This document shows, one piece after another, positions 12,158 through 24,600 of a stretch of DNA of 64,000 nt. The stretch spans positions 38,227,430 through 38,291,429 of the forward strand of contig NC_092094.1 of NCBI RefSeq assembly GCF_045679555.1. Direction: 5' to 3'. The DNA is from Salvelinus alpinus. Lineage: Eukaryota; Chordata; Actinopteri; Salmoniformes; Salmonidae. The notes below the pieces were generated by a model that was given only the letters and a program-made list of their open reading frames with translations, had not been told where the DNA came from and did no database searches. The position numbers were made by a program, and so were the translations under genes. How positions within the stretch are numbered: position 1 is the first letter of the stretch; each line of letters opens with the position of its first letter.

Positions 12158-14287
12158 ATTCGTTTTAAGTCTAATACTGCGGGTATTTTCCCTTACCCGG
12201 GAAAGCCCCGAACAACAGACAGGAACGTTAGACCATCGAAGAGGCGCAGATATGATGAGAACTACATTGATTTGGGGTTCACTTATATTGGGAGTGGTAC
12301 CTTTACTCAGCCACAGTCAGTGTGTTATGTGTGCAAAAGTACTATCTCACAACTCGATGAAACTTTCACTCTTGCGCAGACATTTAGAAACAAAACATGC
12401 CAATTTGAAAAATAAGCCACGGGAGTTTTTTGATCGAGAATTAAGACGATTTTCGAGTAGTAAGACATGTATAAAAGCAACAGATACCATTAATAAGAAG
12501 GGTCTAGAAGCGTCTTATATGGTGAGCTACAGAGTGGCTAGGACAGGCAATCCCCATACTATCGTGGACGACTTAATTCTTCCTGCTGCTGCAGATATGG
12601 CTGGGACAATGCTGGGGGAAAAGGCCCCCAAAAAATATACAGACAATGTCTCCATCAAACAACACTGTTTCATGACGCATCAGTGACATGGCAGGAGATG
12701 TTTTGAAACAATTACTGCTTTGGATACAAGCCAGTGAATTATATGCGTTACAGCTGGATGAGTCAACAGACGTGGCGGGCCTGGCACAGCTCCTGGTATA
12801 TGTCCGTTACGTTTATGGGGGGTCAATTAAGGAAGACATCCACTTCTGCAAACCACTGGAAACTAGGACAACAGGAGAGGATATTTTTTAAGTACTGGAC
12901 AGCTTTGTGACATCAAATGGACTTTGGTGGTCAAGATGTGTTAGTATCTGTACTGATGGCGCAAAGGCCATTACAGGGAGACATAGTGGAGTGGTAACGC
13001 GCATGCAAGCAGTTGCTCCCGACACTACTTGGGTACGCTGCAGCATCCACCGAGAGGCTCTTGCTGCCAAGCCTGACAGCTTGAAAGATGTTTTGGACAC
13101 TTCAACAAAAATGGTTAACTTTGTTAAAGCAAGGCCCCTGAACACACGTGTATTTTCTGCACTATGCAATGATATGGGCAGCGACTATGTAACGCTTTTA
13201 CAACATACAGAGTGCGCTGGTTATCAAGAGGCAAAGTATTAACATGTTTTTTAAAATTGAGAGACAAGCTTTTCAGTAAAGTTTTCTTTACTGACCATAA
13301 TTTTCACTTGTCTGACCGCTTGCATGATGACGAGTTTCTCACACGACTGGCCTATCTGGGTGATGTTTTTTCTCGCCTGAATGATCTGAATCTAGGATTA
13401 CAGGCACTCTCTGCAACTATATTCAATGTGAAGGACAAAATTGAGGCTATGATTAAGAAGTTGGAGCTCTTCTCTGTCTGCATTATCAAGGACAACACAC
13501 AGGTCTTTCCATTATTGTATGATTTTTGTGTGCAAATGAACTCAAGCTTACGGACAATGTCAAATGTGATATAGCGAAGAACCTGAGTGAGTTGCATGCG
13601 CAATTACGCAGGTACTTTCCCGAAACGGATGACACAAACAACTGGATTCGTTATCCCTTTCATGCCCTGCCTCCAGTCCACTTACCGATATCTGAACAAG
13701 AGAGCCTCATCGAAATTGCAACAAGCAGTTCTGTGAAAATTGAATTTAATCAAAAGCCACTGCCAGATTTCTGGATTGGGCTGCGCTCAGAGTATCCTGC
13801 CTTGGCAAATTTAGCTTTTAAGACACTGTTGCCCTTTCCAACCACATACCTATGTGAGAGTGGATTCTCGGCCCTCACTAACATGCAAACTAAATACAGG
13901 CACAGACTGTTATTTAAGACAGACTGTGCATCCTTTCAAGCACACCCTTCTCATTAACCTGTGGTGAGTTATTCACAATTTTCGTTGAACATATAAGGTT
14001 TTATATGTAAGATGGTTAAATAAAGAGCAAAATGATTGATTATTATTACTTGTGCCCTGGTCCTATTAGAGCTCTTTGTCAGTTCCCACGAGCCGGGTTG
14101 TGACAAAAACTCACCCTCATTCTTATGTTTAATAAATGTATCGTATAGTGTGTGTGTGTGGCAGGCTTACAATAATGGTAATAAACAACATTTGAGAGTG
14201 CGCTGACCCTGGTGCTAGAGGGGGTACGCAGCAGGAGGTTGAATGTTTGAAGGGGTATGGGACTTATAAAAAATTTGGGAACCACTG
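12158..14287 (+). pseudogene. hAT transposase relic (ZBED5/SCAND3-like), 5'-truncated
   Basis: Plus-strand broken gene. A BED-type finger region (VCYVCKST..., then LLRRHLETKHANLKNK in another frame, 12290-12420), then LQLDESTDVAGLAQL (RNase H-like region, 12745), SICTDGAKAITGRHSG (12950), CSIHREALAAK (13040), and a C-terminal dimerisation segment LPFPTTYLCESGFSALTNMQ (13830-13890). At least four frame changes or stops separate these. The right terminus GGGAACCACTG at 14277-14287 matches hAT-type ends (CAGTGGTTCCC). The left end is missing, cut at the LINE junction. Such transposases gave rise to vertebrate ZBED-like host genes, but this copy is degenerate. Confidence 0.8.
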
Positions 14288-14440
14288 CTGTAGGGGCTCT
14301 TTATTATGCACATGAACTGATCCCAAAAATGTATATGCTGCTAGACATATTTCAGTTCAGAATCTTTACATCATGTCGTTTTTGTGAGCTATAGTGACTT
14401 TATTCTAACACGTTGTGGATGCTTTTTGGGGGACATCTCT

Positions 14441-14565
14441 CTCAATTAAATTAAATCCAAAGAGCTTTATTGGCATGGGAAACATGTTTACATTGTCAAA
14501 GCAAGTGAAATATACAATAAACAAAAGGGAAATAAACAATAAAAAGTGAACAATCAGAAATGATC
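14441..14565. repeat. Dispersed LINE-tail-like repeat
   Basis: Short block with AAAGAGCTTTATTGGCATGG and AATATACAATAAACAAAAGG. I recall this as a recurrent teleost 3'-tail repeat; no second copy in this window confirms it. Confidence 0.4.
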
Positions 14566-15569
14566 TCTCTCTGAGTCTGCAGTCTACACTGACTGACGAC
14601 TACCTGCACGGCTGCACCTGCACCTTTTGTCCAACCTAAGCAACGCATGGGCATTGTCGCCACCTATTGGAATAGCTCGTCAACTGTAATTCATTGCGCC
14701 TTTTCATTATATTTTTATGATAATTTCAAGACAAGTAGAATGTAGATTTTCCATTTGAGATAAATCAAATATAACTTCTATGGCGTAACCGCTTTGAGTT
14801 TCGTGTTATTCCCATATAATTGTGTAGCTAGGTCTCAGGCACATTGTGGACCGATTTTTGATGACGTCGCAGATCGTGAAGAGGACCCACGATCGACAGG
14901 AAAGCGTTTGTCCGCAGAAGTATCAACAAATTGACGGTGTGACTGAAATTCATAATCTAGTTGATATCAGTTTCATCCTAACTGATACATCGGTAAATCA
15001 TTTTCATACAATATCCGCACAATACAATATAGAAAACAAAATATATATCAATATTTTCTTTTTACGTCTTCCTCAATTTTGAAGATGGGCGCTTGTGGGT
15101 ATACGGAGTGATTGAATGAAACAACTGCGAGTGCTAGGGTAGCTAACTCGAGCAAGCAAGCCTTGTTTTGCAAAGTTACATTGTCTATTTCGTTAAAATA
15201 TTTTGTAATGGTGGGCTAACGTTACTGTTATTATTGCGGTTATGTTGGACCTGGCTGGTTGCAACAACGACCAATGGGTTTGTGTAGAATCAACTTTCCG
15301 CAGTTGGCTAGGCTGGGCTCTACGTAGTAGCTAACTAGATAGCTAGCTAACTAGTAGCGGCACCCGTGTCTTTGAAAGCGCCTTTGTATGTAGTCTATGT
15401 TGTCTAGCTAGCTATCATCAACTGAGTTGACAATGTTTTTGCTTGCGGATGTATAATGTGTCTGCAGTATCCTGTGCAATAGTTAACTAGTTACCGCACT
15501 AAGTTAGCTATGTTATAATACTGAAATGTTTGCTGTAATGCAAAAATGTACTCCTCCTTTCTTCCTCAG
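14566..15569 (+). promoter_or_regulatory. sf3b3: sf3b3 upstream region, probable promoter and first intron
   Basis: The first exon I can define opens at a clear acceptor (CTTCCTCAG, ending 15569) with 57 nt of 5' UTR before the ATG. At least one upstream noncoding exon must therefore lie here or earlier. A CRE-like TGACGTCG sits at 14862-14869 in a CpG-containing patch (14860-14930), a plausible promoter motif for a housekeeping splicing gene. The transcription start cannot be placed by sequence alone. Confidence 0.4.
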
Positions 15570-15626
15570 AACCTGGTGTTGCTGTGGCCTCTTTGACCAG
15601 CACCTGAAGGTAGAGAAACAGACACT

Positions 15627-18600
15627 ATGTTTCTGTATAACCTGACCCTGCAGCGAGCCACTGGCATCACCCACGCCATCCATGGAAACTTCTCAGGTAC
15701 ATAACGTTCTTCTCTTGGGGTCTCTCATCCAGGTTACATGGATAATGTAACCTGTGATCTGGTATGGTTATCATTATTGTCTTGCCTTGCAGGAACCAAG
15801 ATGCAGGAGATAGTTGTTTCCAGGGGGAAGATCATTGAGCTGCTGCGCCCAGATGCCAACACAGGGAAGGTTCACACCCTGCTTACCATGGAGGTGTTTG
15901 GCATCATTCGCTCCCTCATGGCCTTCAGGCTGACAGGAGGAACTAAAGGTGTGTGTTATGAGATGTATGTGTGTGCGTGTCAGCATATATGTGTGTCTGC
16001 ATGTACACCTGAGATTCAGACCCCTTGACTTCCCACATTTTGTTACGTTACAGCATTATTCTAAAATTGATTAAATTGTTTTCCTCCTCAATCTACACAC
16101 AGTACCCCATAATGACAAAGTGAAAACAGGTTTTTAGAAATGTTCGCTAATGTACTACAAATAATATACAAATGCCTTACTTGCATACTTATTCAGACCC
16201 TTTGCTATGAGACTTGAAATTGAGCTCAGGTGCATCCTGTTTTCATTGATCACCCTTGAGATGTTTCTAAAACTTGACTGGTCCACCTGTGGTAAATTCA
16301 ATTGATTGGACATTATTTGGAAAGGCACACACCTGTCTATATAAGTTCCCACAGTTGACCGTGCATGTCAGAGGTCGAAGGAATTGTCGTAGAGCTCCGA
16401 GACAGGTTTGTGTCGAGGCACAGATCTGGGAAAGGGTACCAAAAAATGTCTGCAGCATTGAAGGTCCAAGAACACCGTGGCCTCCAAGTTGGATCCACCA
16501 AGACTCATCCTAGAGCTGGTCGCCTGGCCAAACTGAGCAATCGGGGGAGAAGGGCCTTGGTCAGGGAGTTGACCAAGAACCTGATGGTCACTCTGGCAGA
16601 GTTCTTCAGTGGAGATGGGAGACCCTTCCAGAAGAACAACCATCTCTGCAGCACTCCACCAATCAGGCCTTTATGGTAGCGTGGCCAGACGGAAGCCACT
16701 CCTCAGTAAAAAGCACATGACAGCCCGCTTCGAGTTTGTCAAAAGGCACCTAAAGACTCTCAGACCATGTGAAACAAGATTCTCTGGTCTGATGAAACCA
16801 AAATTGAACTCTGGCCTGAATGCCAAGCGTCACGTCTGAAGGAAACCTGGCACCACCCCCACGGGTGGCAGCATCATGTTGTGGGGATGTTTTTCAGCCG
16901 CAGGGACTGGGAGACTAGTCAGGATCGAGGTAAAGATGAATGGAGAAAAGTACAGAGAGATCCTTGATTAAAAACCTGCTCCAGAGTGCTCAGGACCACA
17001 GACTGGGGCGAAGGTTCACCTTCCAACAGGACAACAACCCTAAACACACAGCCAAGGCAATGCAGGCGTGGCTTCGGGACAAGTCTCTGAATGTCCTTGA
17101 GAGGCCCAGACTTGAACCCGATCAAACATCTCTGGAGAGACCTAAAAATAGCTGTGCAAGGACGCTCCTCATCCAACCTGACAGAGCTTGAGAGGATCTG
17201 CAGAGAAGAATGTGAGAAACTCCCCAAATACAGGTGTGCCAAGCTTGCAGCGTCATACCCAAGAAGACTCTGCTGTAATCGCTGCCAAAGGTGCTAAAAC
17301 AAAGTACTGAGTAAAGTGTCTGAATACTTTTTTAAATGTGATTTTTTATTTTTAATACATTAGCAAAAATGTCTAAACCTGTTTTTGCTTCATCATTATG
17401 GGGTATTGTGTGTTTGAGGGGGGAAAACAATCAATTTTAGAATAAGGCGGGGCCTCCTGGGTTCGCGCCCAGGCTCTGTCGCAGCCGGCCGCGACCGGGA
17501 GGTCCGTGGGGCGACGCACAATTGGCTTAGCGTCGTCCGGGTTAGGGAGGGTTTGGCCGGTAGGGATATCCTTGTCTCATCGCGCTCCAGCGACTCCTGT
17601 GGCGGGCCGGGCGCAGTGCGCGCTAACTGAGGGGGGCGGGTGCACGGTGTTTCCTCCGACACATTGGTGCGGCTGGCTTCCGGGTTGGAGGCGCGCTGTG
17701 TTAAGAAGCAGTGCGGCTTGGTTGGGTTGTGCTTCGGAGGACGCATGACTTTCGACCTTCGTCTCTCCCGAGCCCGTACGGGAGTTGTAGCGATGAGACA
17801 AGATAGTAATTACTAGCGATTGGATACCACGAAAATTGGGGAGAAAAGGGGATAAAATTTAATTTAAAAAAAATAATAATTTTAGAATAAGGCTGTAACG
17901 TAACAAAATTTGGAGAAAGTCTCTGAATACTTTCCGAATACACTGTATATAATGATTGTGACTGAGTTCCATCTCAAAAGTAGTTTGAATAGCCTAAAAT
18001 CAGAAGGTAGCCAGGGGGCTAATAATGAGAGAGTACAAACAACAATAGCCTACAGATAAATCTAAGGAAAATCCCTCCATGCAAGGTTGAATAGCAAATT
18101 GCCAATAACCTATCCTCCTACTAGGCCTATCAAAAGCTTTAAGACAAGTTTATGGTCTAATGCCGCCGTTATCGCAATATCAAATCATTTCTGGGTAATA
18201 AGGAAGTACCTTACTGTGATAGTTTTCAATGAAAATGGTTTAAAAAAATAAAGCTTCTTAGCAAAGAGCAATTGGTAATCGGTGTCGTCAACATGTTAAT
18301 TACAGGGGCCTCCCGGGTGGCGCAGTGGTCTAGGGCACTGCATCGCAGCGCTAGCTGCGCCACCAGAGTCTCTGGGTTCGCGCCCAGGCTCTGTCGCAGC
18401 CGGCCGCGACCGGGAGGTCCGTGGGGCAACGCACAATTTGCATAGCGTCGTCCGGGTTAGGGAGGGTTTGGCCGGTAGGGATATCCTTGTCTCAACGCGC
18501 TCCAGCGACTCCTGTGGCGGACCGGGCGCTGTGCGCGCTAACAAAGGGGGCCAGGTACACGGTGTTTCCTCCGACACATTGGTGCGGCTGGCTTCCGGGT

Positions 18601-21600
18601 TGGAGGCGCGCTGTGTTAAGAAGCAGTGCGGCTTGGTTGGGTTGTGCTTCGGAGGACGCATGGCTTTCGACCTTCGTCTCTCGAAGGCTACAACTCGAGC
18701 CCGTACGGGAGTTGTAGCGATGAGACAAGATAGTAATTACTAGCGATTGGATACCACGAAAATTGGGGAGAAAATGTGATTTAAAAAAACATGTTCATTA
18801 CACGGTTCATAAGCAGTTCATAATATGGTCATAACACTGTCATGACCAATATTTTCACCTGAAGTTTCCATTCGTTAAAGTTTCTCAAGTCCCTTGTTTT
18901 TGTTGTAATGAATTCTTCAGTCATGTTTTTTTTCAGTATATTTTTTTTATAACTTGTAGAAAATACACTTTAAAACACTGTCATGAAGCATTATGATCAT
19001 TCTGTGTCACTTTACTTGGATTAAGAAAATACACTTTGACACTCAAGACACACTATGACCACCATAATCATATACGGAAGATAGGCCTATCACATTTAAC
19101 ATTTAACATTTAAGTCATTTAGCAGACGCTCTTATCCAGAGCGACTTACAAATTGGAAAGTTCATACATATTCATCCTGGTCCCCCCGTGGGGAATGAAC
19201 CCACAACCCTGGCGTTGCAAGCGCCATGCTCTACCAACTGAGCCACACGGGACCGTAACGGGATTGTATCACGTACAATCCCTTATATCAGTCAAAAAGA
19301 GGGTGTTTTGTCCTGCAATCTGCTCCTGCATTCATCCCTGTCATCAGCAACAGGGCACTGGGGTAGGTGCATGTCTGACATCAATGTGTGTGCAATTACA
19401 ATGAGCATTTAACATGCTCAATAAATAAAACAGTGTGTGGTAGGTTTTGACACTCTTATGTAGGTGTCATAACCAGCCATAAAATCAAGCAATATATACA
19501 TCAGGTGTAAATATACTGTGTGTCATGACAGTGTTATGGTCATATTATAACATGACGCTGGTGTTAACTTCTCTAGGGGGTGTGGGACAGTAGCGTCCCA
19601 CCTGGCCAACATCTGGTGAAATTGCAGAGCGCCAAATACAAATAAAATTACTATAAATATTTAACTTTCATGAAATCACAAGTGTAGTACATCAAAATAA
19701 AGCTTAGCTTGTTGTTAATCCAGCCGCCGTGTCAGATTTCAAAAAGGCTGTACGGCAAAAGCAAACCATGCGATTATCTGACCGCTCAGCACACAAAACA
19801 TTACATACAGTTACCGGCCAAGTAGATTAGTCACGAAAGTCAGAAATAGCAATAAAATGAAACACTTACCTTTGATCTTCGTATGGTTGCACTCACAAGA
19901 CTCCCAGTTACACAATAATGTTTGTTTTGTTTGATAAAGTCCCTCTTTTATATCCAAAAACCTCAATTTTGTTGGCGCGTTTTGTTCAGTAATCCAATAG
20001 TTCAAATGCGGTCACAACGGGCAGACAAATTCCAAATAGTGTCCTTAAAGTTTGTAGAAACATGTCAAACGATGTTTATAATCAATCCTCAGGTTGTTTT
20101 TAGCCTAAATAATCGATAATATTTCAACCGGACAATAGCGTCGTCAATATAAAAGAAAAACAAGAAAAAAGCGCTCTGGGGACATCCCACTATCCACTCA
20201 TTCAATGTTGTCATTCTCCCTAACATTTCCGAAAACTTAATCGGCCCTAATTAATCGGCCATTATTTTAACAGTTTTAGAAACTTTGGGGTGTTTGCTAT
20301 CCAAATCTACTAATTATATGCATATCCTAGCTTCTGGGCCTGAGTAGCAGGCAGTTTACTTTGGGCACGCTTTTCATCTGGAGGTGAAAATAGTGCCCCC
20401 TACTAGAGGTCGACCGATTATGATTTTTCAACGCCGATACAGATTATTGGGGGACCAAAAAAGCCGATAACGATTAATCGGACGATTTTATTTATTTATA
20501 TATATAATTTATTTTATTATTACCCTAGTGAGGTTAAGTAAAGTGTTATTGAGCAATTCCTCAAGCAAGACTTTTGCCAGGACTGTCTGGGAGTGGTCTG
20601 AGTGGGGAGGGGAAAACTGTTTTTGGCAGAGAGGTATGGAACTCTTTCTTATTGGTCTATTAACTATGCTGAACAAAAATATAAACGCAACATGTAAAAT
20701 GGTCTGAAATAAAATAAATGCTCCATATGCACAACGTTTATTTCTCAATGTTGTGCACAAATTTGTTTACATCCCTGTTAGTGAGCATTTCTCCTTTGCC
20801 AAGATAATCCATTCACCTGGTTAAAAGATCATTATGCCGGCGCTGGGGACAAACATGACAACAGCCCCATGTCGCAAGGATCTGTACACAATTCCTGGAA
20901 GCTGAAATTGTCCCAGTTCACACAGATACAAACCTGCTCCATGCTGAAGCTCTTCCACCAGAAAGGATATTTGAAAAGATGAGCCTGCACTTAGCCTCTG
21001 CCCAGACTTTCAACAACATTGTCTTTCGTCATGATTCATCCAGTTGTAGCAATACATTTTCCTGCTATAGCCCAATGGTCGTTTTAGCCGGTTTAAAATT
21101 ATTATAATATATTTTTGGGGGGGGCCAATAGTAGGCGATAACATCGTATATCGCAGTGTTTTATGGATACATAATCACGATAGGCCCAATGTTGACATCG
21201 CCCAATCCTAGTGTGAAGTAGATGCAAGTTTTCTGTGTGTGGTTGAACAGCTCTTATTTTAAATTTGAGACATTTGTGCTTTTGATCCCCAGACTATATT
21301 GTGGTGGGCAGTGACTCAGGCCGCATCGTGATCCTTGAGTACCACCCCTCCAAGAACATGTTCGAGAAGATCCACCAGGAGACCTTTGGCAAGAGTGGAT
21401 GTCGTCGCATCGTCCCTGGACAGTTCCTCGCCGTCGACCCCAAGGGCAGAGCAGTCATGATAGGTAAAGAGCTCAGAGAACTGAGAGATATGATGTTGTG
21501 GAGAGAGTTGGTAATGGTTTGAAAATTGAACAAAATTTCAAGTTGACAAATCCTTGGCTTGATGAGAGAATCCCCTGTTGCAATGGACATGTTTTTTGTC

Positions 21601-24600
21601 TGTTGTAGTTTGCTAATTACCTCTGTGTTTCCAGGTGTTGTAGTTTACTAATTACCTCTGTTTTCAGGTGCCATTGAGAAGCAGAAGCTGGTGTACATCC
21701 TGAACAGAGATGCAGCAGCGCGTCTCACCATCTCCTCTCCCCTGGAGGCTCACAAGGCCAACACACTGGTCTACCATGTGGTAGGAGTTGATGTGGGCTT
21801 TGAAAACCCCATGTTCGCCTGTCTGGAGATGGACTATGAGGTGAGAGCCTAGCACTGGCCGCTATGATTTGTGAATTTGCTCATGCGCTCTTGTTACGTA
21901 CTAAAGAAACTTACCTAATCTATGTTTACACACAGGCTCCGATGTGCTTCTGTTTTATTCTCTATACACCCAAGTGCTGTTGAAATGATGAGTCTTCATG
22001 TCTCTTCTCTGACAAACCACTGTAGGGAGCTTAAACACTTCTGATTCCAACATAATCCCACTGTTGTAGCTCCTTTGCTACTAAAGATGTTCTGTAAATT
22101 CTCATCCTGTCCTCTTCATTTCCACTGACCCACGGTGTGTGGCCTATGACCTCTCCCTCCTTCCAGGAAGCTGACAATGACCCCACTGGCGAGGCTGCAG
22201 CCAACACACAGCAAACCCTGACCTTCTATGAGCTGGACCTGGGTCTGAACCACGTTGTGCGCAAGTACAGCGAGGCCCTGGAGGAGCACGGCAACTTCCT
22301 CATTACAGGTAGCTACACTGAACAATAATGTAAACGCAACATGCAGCATTTTTTTTTTACCAAGTTACAGTTCATATGTGACCGACCAGCTCGATTTGGT
22401 CCTATATAGCGGGGGGGGGGGAAATTACATTGGATATAAGAGACTCGGTCCTCGAAAATAGTATATCACACACTACAGTTGAGGAACAAGGGAAAGTAAT
22501 CCTGGTTTGAAAGTTGATTAACTTGTAACCTCACTTTTGATAAAATGACCCTTGAATGTTTTGGTACACCTACTGGGGGGCTCTTTGTCTACACCTATTC
22601 AGTATCGTTCACACCCTCTAAAGCCTTAGCCCCACCCATCTCTTTAAGGATTCACATATGAGGCCGTGTACTAAACAACCAAAGATTTCAAAACTAAAGG
22701 CTGGTTTATACTACAGGTGTGTTTGTAAATTTGATCTGGAGTGCCAGAGTGTGCTCAGGGTGGGCTCTAGGCGTTCATAAACTCAGAGCGTTGTCAGTTT
22801 ATCAGTTTGTAAATTCAGAGCGTTTCGCTCTCCCGAGTGTTCAGAGCGCACACTGGACGCTCTGGCCGAGGAGTAGGGTTGATCTGAGCATTCTGACCAG
22901 TCAAGAACCCAAGCTAACTGGCTAATATTGGCAAGTTTGCTAGCTACTTCCAGACAAAACTCTCTAGAAAGGCAGGAACCTAGGAAGAAACCTAGAGAGG
23001 AACCAGGCTCTGAGGGGTGGCCAGTCTTCTTCTGGCTGTGTCGGGAGGAGATTATAACAGTACATGGCCAAGATGTTCATAGATGACCAGCAGGGTCAAA
23101 TAATAGTCCTGAGGCATGGTTTTAGAGCTGAGAGAGAGCTTAAATTCACACAGGACAGGAGAAAAATTCCAGATATAACAGATTGACCCTAGCCCCCCAA
23201 CACAAACTACTGCAGCATAATTACAGGAGGCGTCGGGAGACACTGTGACTCCGTCCGACTATAACCCCGGACAGGGCCAACCAGGCAGGATATAACCCTA
23301 ACTACTTTGCCAAAGCACAGCCCCCACACCACTAGAGGGATATCTTCAACCACCAACTTACTACCCTGAGACAAGGCTGAGTATACCCCACGAAGATCTC
23401 CCCCACTGCATGAACCCGAATGGGGTGCCAATCCGGACAGGAAGATCACGTCAGTGACTCAACCCACTCAAGTGACGCACCCTTCCTAGGGACGGCATGG
23501 AAGAGCACCCGTAAGCCAGTGACTCAGCCCCCATAATAGGGTTAGAGGCAGAGAATCCCAGTGGAGAGAGGGGAACCGGCCAGGCAGAGACAGCAAGGGC
23601 GGTTCGTTGCTCCAGAGCCTTTCCGTTCACCTTCACACTCCTGGACCAGACTACACAGTCTTCAGTAAAGACTTAAAAGTTGAGACCGAGTCTGCGTCTC
23701 TCACATGGGTAGGCAGACCATTCCATAAAAATGGAGATCTATAGGAGAAAGCCCTGCCTCCAGCGGTTCGTCTTGTCTGACCTCAGATAATTATCTGGTT
23801 TTCATTCTTTTGTCCATGCTCATTGCGGTACACACAGTAACACAAAACAGGAGAATGAGTCATTTTCTCTATTCAACCTGGTTGAATATGTGATTTTTAT
23901 ACTGCATGCACCTTCAACTCACAACAGGTGAGTTCAATTCCAAAGTAAATGATAATCACCTGCTTGAAATCTAACTACTTCTAGACGGTGCCAATAATAT
24001 TGTCTGGGCCATTTTAGGATTTCTTTGTGGAATTAGCTCAGATTTAGTAAATTATTCAGATTGGTTTGTTTTGTACAACTGCATACCGAAGACATACATA
24101 TGTGGATACCAAAATATGTTTTCATTTCAACCGTTTTCTGGAAGAAATTGTGCATTATTTGAAAAAAGTGCAAGGGTTCATTATTTTTGGCCATGACTGT
24201 ATATAATAATTAAAGTAAAATAACAACAGCAAGACTATATACAGGGGGTACCGGTACAGAGTCAATGTGCAGGGGCACAGGTTAGTTAAGGTAATATGTA
24301 CATGTAGGGCTCCTACATGGTCTAAGGCACTGCATCTCAGTGCTAGAGGTATCACTACAGACACCCTGGTTTGATTGCAGGCTGTATCACAACTGACTGA
24401 GATTGGGAGTCCCTTAGGGCGGCGCACAATTGGCCCAGCCTCGTCTGGGTTTGGCCGTCATTGTAAATAAGAATTTGTTCTTAACTGACTTGCCTAGTTA
24501 AGTATAATGTAGGTAGAGTTAAAGTGACTATGCATAGATAATAAACAGAAGCAGCAGCGTGAAAGAGGGGGGGGGGGGGGCAATGCAAATAGTCTGGGTA

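Noticed and set aside
18320-18400. Second tRNA-like head (A and B boxes)
   Set aside because: Part of the SINE bounded by 14-bp target duplications.
19190-19254. tRNA-like sequence with exact A box on the minus strand
   Set aside because: It is the head of a SINE: no full cloverleaf acceptor stem, and it continues directly into the SINE tail, so it is not called a tRNA gene.
21464-21600. Candidate C/D snoRNA in intron 3 (ATGATGT, GATGAGAG)
   Set aside because: No matching D box or stem with proper spacing.
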